From contig RKSH01000224.1 of NCBI GenBank assembly GCA_007570945.1, positions 1 through 5,901 of the forward strand: DNA of 5,901 nt, written 5' to 3'. This document shows positions 5,509 through 5,901 of the stretch, piece after piece (position 1 is the first letter of the stretch; every line of letters starts with the position of its first letter). This DNA comes from Gammaproteobacteria bacterium (GTDB lineage Bacteria > Pseudomonadota > Gammaproteobacteria > Arenicellales > Spongiicolonaceae). Below the pieces are notes generated by a model that saw only the letters and a list, made by a program, of their open reading frames with translations, did not search any database and was not told where the DNA came from. A program made the position numbers and the translations under genes.

Positions 5509-5901
5509 CGCCGCCCTTTGCGGTTCCGCCACAGAATATCGGCGCCGCCGCGGCGGCGGTTCAAGGCGCGCGCGGCGACAAAAAGAAAATCCGACAGGCG
5601 GTTCAGATACTGCCCTGATGCCGGGTTGAGGGTGAGGCTTTTGCCGCAAGTGTGCAACCGCCGCTCAGCCCGCCGGCACACGGCGCGGGCCAGGTGGGCC
5701 AAAGCCGCCTCATGCGCGCCGCCGGGCAGAATAAATTCCCGCAACGGCGCCAGGTCGGCGTTCAAACGGTCCAGCGCCTGTTCCAGCGCCGCCACGTCGG
5801 CCGCCGCCACCCGCGCCTCGCCGGGCAGCGCAAGCTCACCGCCCAACTCAAACAGGCAATGCTGCACCGCGCACAACTCATCGCGCACCGCGGCAACCGC
5901 G
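5505..5901 (-). CDS. pduO: PduO-type ATP:cob(I)alamin adenosyltransferase, N-terminus cut by window edge
   Basis: This enzyme transfers the adenosyl group of ATP to cob(I)alamin and so makes coenzyme B12 (adenosylcobalamin). The frame stays open to the right edge; 131 residues are visible, so about 50-60 N-terminal residues, including the glycine-rich ATP-binding segment (TGDDGxT type), should lie beyond it. A GTG at 5886-5888 gives an apparent start, but it falls inside the conserved helical region (RDELCAVQHCLFELGGEL), so it is not the true start. Counted from that valine, visible motifs are FILPGG (52-57), ARAVCRRAER (68-77) and YLNRLSDFLFVAAR (94-107); the arginines of the second and the Arg/Asp of the third are conserved ATP- and cobalamin-site residues in this family. 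It is distinct from the CobA/BtuR P-loop type. The substrate could also be a cobyrinic acid derivative. It converges on ampD; nearby B12-dependent enzymes cannot be judged from this window. Confidence 0.93.
   Translation of the reverse strand, partial: AVAAVRDELCAVQHCLFELGGELALPGEARVAAADVAALEQALDRLNADLAPLREFILPGGAHEAALAHLARAVCRRAERRLHTCGKSLTLNPASGQYLNRLSDFLFVAARALNRRRGGADILWRNRKGRR

Noticed and set aside
5886..5888. GTG as the true start of the cobalamin adenosyltransferase
   Set aside because: The frame stays open to the window edge, and this codon lies inside a conserved region of the family, so the real start is beyond the window.

Overview
The window is a GC-rich, tightly packed stretch of bacterial chromosome that reads as housekeeping DNA rather than an accessory island. 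The mix of an AmpD-type muropeptide amidase, a membrane-anchored class III nucleotide cyclase, MoeA, and a tRNA-Val placed just before thrS suggests a proteobacterium. The lineage cannot be fixed from the sequence alone. Every gene except the two cut by the window edges appears intact, and no insertion sequence, phage gene, CRISPR array or integrase is visible.

Layout, left to right. Bases 1-1415 (minus) hold the first 471 residues of threonyl-tRNA synthetase; its C-terminal end lies off the left edge. Just upstream of it on the same strand is tRNA-Val(GAC) with an encoded CCA end (1445-1519). A spacer of about 66 bp carries a likely extended -10 promoter for the tRNA (minus) and a possible -10 for the next gene (plus). 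Bases 1586-2917 (plus) encode a cyclase with six membrane segments and a C-terminal class III catalytic domain. It converges on moeA (2928-4181, minus) with 10 bp between the stop codons. The 46-bp space between moeA and the next gene holds the clearest promoter and ribosome binding site of the window. These drive a two-gene operon on plus: an AlaX-type alanyl-tRNA editing protein (4228-4941) and AmpD (4942-5502, GTG start directly after the alaX stop). AmpD converges, with only 2 bp between stops, on a PduO-type cobalamin adenosyltransferase (5505-5901, minus) whose N-terminus lies off the right edge.

Functionally the genes fall into separate housekeeping jobs: translation and its quality control (thrS, tRNA-Val, alaX), cell-wall recycling (ampD), cofactor synthesis (moeA, corrinoid adenosyltransferase) and signalling (the cyclase). 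No single pathway links them, and I do not see a new multi-gene system. The points most worth a second look are the non-standard substrate-selecting residues of the cyclase, the tRNA-Val/thrS arrangement with a very short leader, the alaX-ampD coupling, and long A/T homopolymers inside GC-rich coding sequence.
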